Below are positions 14,576-16,305 of a DNA stretch of 16,305 nucleotides, in pieces (the first letter of the stretch is position 1; each line of letters starts with the position of its first letter). The notes beneath the pieces were generated by a model. It saw only the letters and a program-made list of their open reading frames with translations. It searched no databases and had not been told where the DNA came from. The position numbers were made by a program, and so were the translations under genes. Source of the stretch: Pseudomonadota bacterium (GTDB lineage Bacteria; Pseudomonadota; Gammaproteobacteria; Burkholderiales; Burkholderiaceae_C); assembly GCA_023436025.1 (NCBI GenBank), contig JAEZKX010000081.1:1-16305 (forward strand), written 5' to 3'.

Positions 14576-15181
14576 ATGCCCGATCAGCCTCGCACCCGTC
14601 GCACGCAGCAGGAGCGACGCGAAGAGACCGAACGCAAAGTGCTGGAAGCCGCAACGGCGCTGATCGCCCGCCACGGATCACGCGCGCTCACGCTGGCCGC
14701 GGTGGGTGAAGCCGCCGGCTACAGCCGCGGGATCGTCTCGCATTACTTCGGCAGCCGCGAGAATCTGCTGCTTGCGGTGCTGCGGGATGCGCAGACCTTC
14801 ACCCTGCCGGATCCCGGGGATCGTGCTGCCGAGTGGCTGGCGAACCTGGTCCGCGCCTACCTCAAGAACGTGACCGGCCGACGTCCGGCGACGGCTGCCT
14901 TCCTGCAGATGTGGGGCGAGGCGATTGCCGCCGATCCTGTCCTGATGCCGATCTTCGCGGAGCTGGACGCGCGCTTCAGGCGCTTCCTTGCCGACAAGGT
15001 TCGCGAAGGTGTTGGCGACGGTTCGGTGCGAGCCGATGCCGACCCCGAGGCGATGGCCGTGTTCCTCGTCGGCCTTCTGCGCGGAATCGCATTGCAGCTG
15101 ATCTCGACGCCACCCCCGGCGCGGGTCCGGGCGATCATCGACGAAGCGGCCCGATCCACCCTGCAGGCGCTCCGGCCGTGA
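14576..15181 (+). CDS. TetR/AcrR-family transcriptional regulator
   Basis: This is a ligand-responsive repressor of 201 residues. A basic N-terminus leads into the TetR DNA-binding domain, with the helix-turn-helix at about 37-58 (ALTLAAVGEAAGYSRGIVSHYF) and the usual SRENLL after it. The C-terminal helical part (about 80-201) is the ligand and dimer domain, and its ligand cannot be read from sequence. The frame is open further upstream to 14489, but ATG 14576 gives the usual short lead before the HTH and follows a good -10 element. It diverges from the Asp-nucleophile hydrolase and probably represses it through the palindrome at 14459-14474, perhaps sensing the hydrolase substrate. Its 3' end converges with the fumarylacetoacetase gene. 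Confidence 0.93.
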   Translation: MPDQPRTRRTQQERREETERKVLEAATALIARHGSRALTLAAVGEAAGYSRGIVSHYFGSRENLLLAVLRDAQTFTLPDPGDRAAEWLANLVRAYLKNVTGRRPATAAFLQMWGEAIAADPVLMPIFAELDARFRRFLADKVREGVGDGSVRADADPEAMAVFLVGLLRGIALQLISTPPPARVRAIIDEAARSTLQALRP

Positions 15182-15217
15182 GGCGGTCCGTTCAGGTCAC
15201 GCCAGCCCAGACCAAGA

Positions 15218-15247
15218 CCCGGGAAGTCCGCTGACGGCGTTCCCGGG
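15218..15247. terminator. Possible bidirectional terminator between tetR and fahA
   Basis: CCCGGGAA (15218-15225) and TTCCCGGG (15240-15247) form a perfect 8-bp stem. Inside the loop, CCG and CGG add a second short stem around CTGA. It sits in the 89-base gap between two converging stop codons. No T-run flanks it on either strand, so efficiency is uncertain. Confidence 0.5.
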
Positions 15248-15270
15248 CCTGTCCCCTGTGCGCGGTCTTC

Positions 15271-16305
15271 TCAGTCCAGCGCCGCCGGCAGCACCGTCCC
15301 CTCGCAGCTGCCGAAGCCGACCCGCGCGGCCCCTTCCTTCTCGCACCACCCGCGCAGCACGACGGTGTCGCCGTCTTCCAGCCAGGACCGGGTTTCGCCA
15401 TCGGGCAGTTGCACGGGCTGCTTGCCGCCTTGCGTCAGTTCGATCAGGGCGGCGGCTTCGCCCGTGGTGGGGCCGGACAGCGTGCCGCTGCCGAACAGGT
15501 CGCCCGGCTGCAGCGCGCAGCCGTTGACGGTGTGGTGCGCCACCATCTGGGCGACCGTCCAGTAGGCATGGCGGTAGCTGGTGCGGCAGATCACCTGGCC
15601 GGCGGTGCCGGCGGCCTGCATGCGCGCGGTCTGCAGTTCCACCTGCAGCTGGATGTCGAAAGCGCCTTCGCTGCGGTTGGCCGCCGAGTCTAGGTAGGGC
15701 AGGGGCTGGGGGTCGCCGGCAGGGCGCTCGAAGGGTACGCGGTAGGGCGCCAGCGCCTCCAGCGTCACCACCCAGGGCGAGATGGTGGTGGCGAAGTTCT
15801 TCGACTGGAAGGGGCCCAGCGGCTGGTATTCCCAGCCCTGGATGTCGCGCGCCGACCAGTCGTTGAGCAGGCAGATGCCGAACACATGCTGCTCCGCCTC
15901 GTCCATGGCCACGCGCGTACCCTTGGCATTGCCGGGGCCGACGAAGATGCCCAGTTCCAGCTCGATGTCCCGGCGCTTGCTCGGGCCGAAGGACGGCTCG
16001 GTAGCCCCGGGCGGCAGAGTCTGCCCCACGGGACGCAGGAAGGACTCGCCGGAGATGCCGATGGTGGAGCTGCGGCCGTGGTAGCCGATGGGCACCCACT
16101 TGTAGTTGGGCAAGAGCGGGTTGTCGGGGCGGAACTGGCGGCCGATGTTGGTGGCGTGGTGCACCGAGGTGTAGAAGTCGGTGTAGTCGCCGATGCGCGC
16201 GGGCACGTCGTATTCCACTTCCGATTGCGCCACCAGGCAGGCCTGCAGGCGCGCCGGGTCGGCGGCGTCGGCGCGCAGCGCGCGCGACAGCGCCAGGCGC
16301 AGCGC
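15271..16305 (-). CDS. fahA: Fumarylacetoacetase (5' end outside window)
   Basis: This enzyme cleaves 4-fumarylacetoacetate to fumarate and acetoacetate, the last step of tyrosine/homogentisate breakdown. The window holds the C-terminal 345 codons including the stop; the frame is open to the right edge. Alignment by eye with human enzyme suggests roughly 80 N-terminal residues are missing. Key blocks are all present: GDYTDFYTSVHHATN with the catalytic His and metal Asp, GYHGRSS, the metal glutamates in ELELGIF, LNDWSARDIQ, the lysine in GPFQSKNF, and GTLSGP near the C-terminus. A GTG at 16233 is in frame, but homologous sequence continues upstream of it (codons reading ALRLALSRALRADAAD), so it is not the start. 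A homogentisate dioxygenase gene beyond the edge would be usual. Confidence 0.95.
   Translation of the reverse strand, partial: ALRLALSRALRADAADPARLQACLVAQSEVEYDVPARIGDYTDFYTSVHHATNIGRQFRPDNPLLPNYKWVPIGYHGRSSTIGISGESFLRPVGQTLPPGATEPSFGPSKRRDIELELGIFVGPGNAKGTRVAMDEAEQHVFGICLLNDWSARDIQGWEYQPLGPFQSKNFATTISPWVVTLEALAPYRVPFERPAGDPQPLPYLDSAANRSEGAFDIQLQVELQTARMQAAGTAGQVICRTSYRHAYWTVAQMVAHHTVNGCALQPGDLFGSGTLSGPTTGEAAALIELTQGGKQPVQLPDGETRSWLEDGDTVVLRGWCEKEGAARVGFGSCEGTVLPAALD

Noticed and set aside
13504..15270. Genomic island integrated at tRNA-Val
   Set aside because: No integrase, no duplicated tRNA 3' end and no mobile gene are visible; only position and a slight composition difference hint at it.
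16161..16233. GTG at 16233 as the start of fumarylacetoacetase
   Set aside because: The frame continues to the window edge with coding-like sequence, and the family has about 100 more residues before this point.
1..16305. CRISPR array, insertion sequence, prophage or toxin-antitoxin pair
   Set aside because: I looked for regularly spaced repeats, transposase motifs, terminal inverted repeats and paired small genes on both strands and found none.

Overview
This window looks like ordinary chromosome from a GC-rich betaproteobacterium, most likely Burkholderiales, family Comamonadaceae (Ramlibacter/Variovorax-like). That placement rests on remembered protein sequences and gene order (mfd divergent from ispD-ispF, an OmpR/EnvZ pair convergent with ispF, a monofunctional RelA); no database search was possible. 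Codon use is strongly GC3-biased throughout, so most long antisense open frames are shadows. There is no insertion sequence, integrase, phage gene or CRISPR array, and no gene-free stretch over 300 bases.

Left part (1-4950): mfd, the transcription-repair coupling factor, runs leftward. Beyond its stop lies a short non-coding end with an imperfect direct repeat. A compact divergent region with two inverted repeats separates mfd from the ispD-ispF operon, two consecutive steps of the MEP isoprenoid pathway whose stop and start overlap.

Middle left (4951-7433): an OmpR-type response regulator and its EnvZ-type sensor kinase run leftward, ompR first. The ompR upstream region carries a tandem 10-bp-spaced half-site pair resembling classical OmpR boxes, plus a second TGTAACA motif. 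It is shared with a divergent gene for a small predicted secreted protein.

Middle right (7434-13439): a rightward series encodes the small secreted protein, a secreted SIMPL-domain protein, a diacylglycerol-kinase-family protein, a calcineurin-like phosphoesterase, an alpha/beta hydrolase and RelA. The kinase and phosphoesterase overlap by 4 bases and the hydrolase and relA by 29, so at least the last four are probably co-transcribed and partly translationally coupled. RelA has lost the HD-type hydrolase motif and should only synthesise (p)ppGpp.

Right part (13440-16305): a tRNA-Val(GAC) with an extended -10 promoter and a near-perfect intrinsic terminator. Next comes a divergent pair: a TetR regulator and an alpha/beta hydrolase with an aspartate nucleophile and haloalkane-dehalogenase-like features, with a candidate operator just upstream of the hydrolase. 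Last is the 3' part of fumarylacetoacetase (tyrosine/homogentisate catabolism), which runs off the right edge.

I found no clearly novel multi-gene system. The best leads are the predicted OmpR site with its small secreted target, the dehalogenase-like hydrolase/TetR pair, the kinase-phosphoesterase-hydrolase-relA cluster, and the hairpin in the mfd leader.
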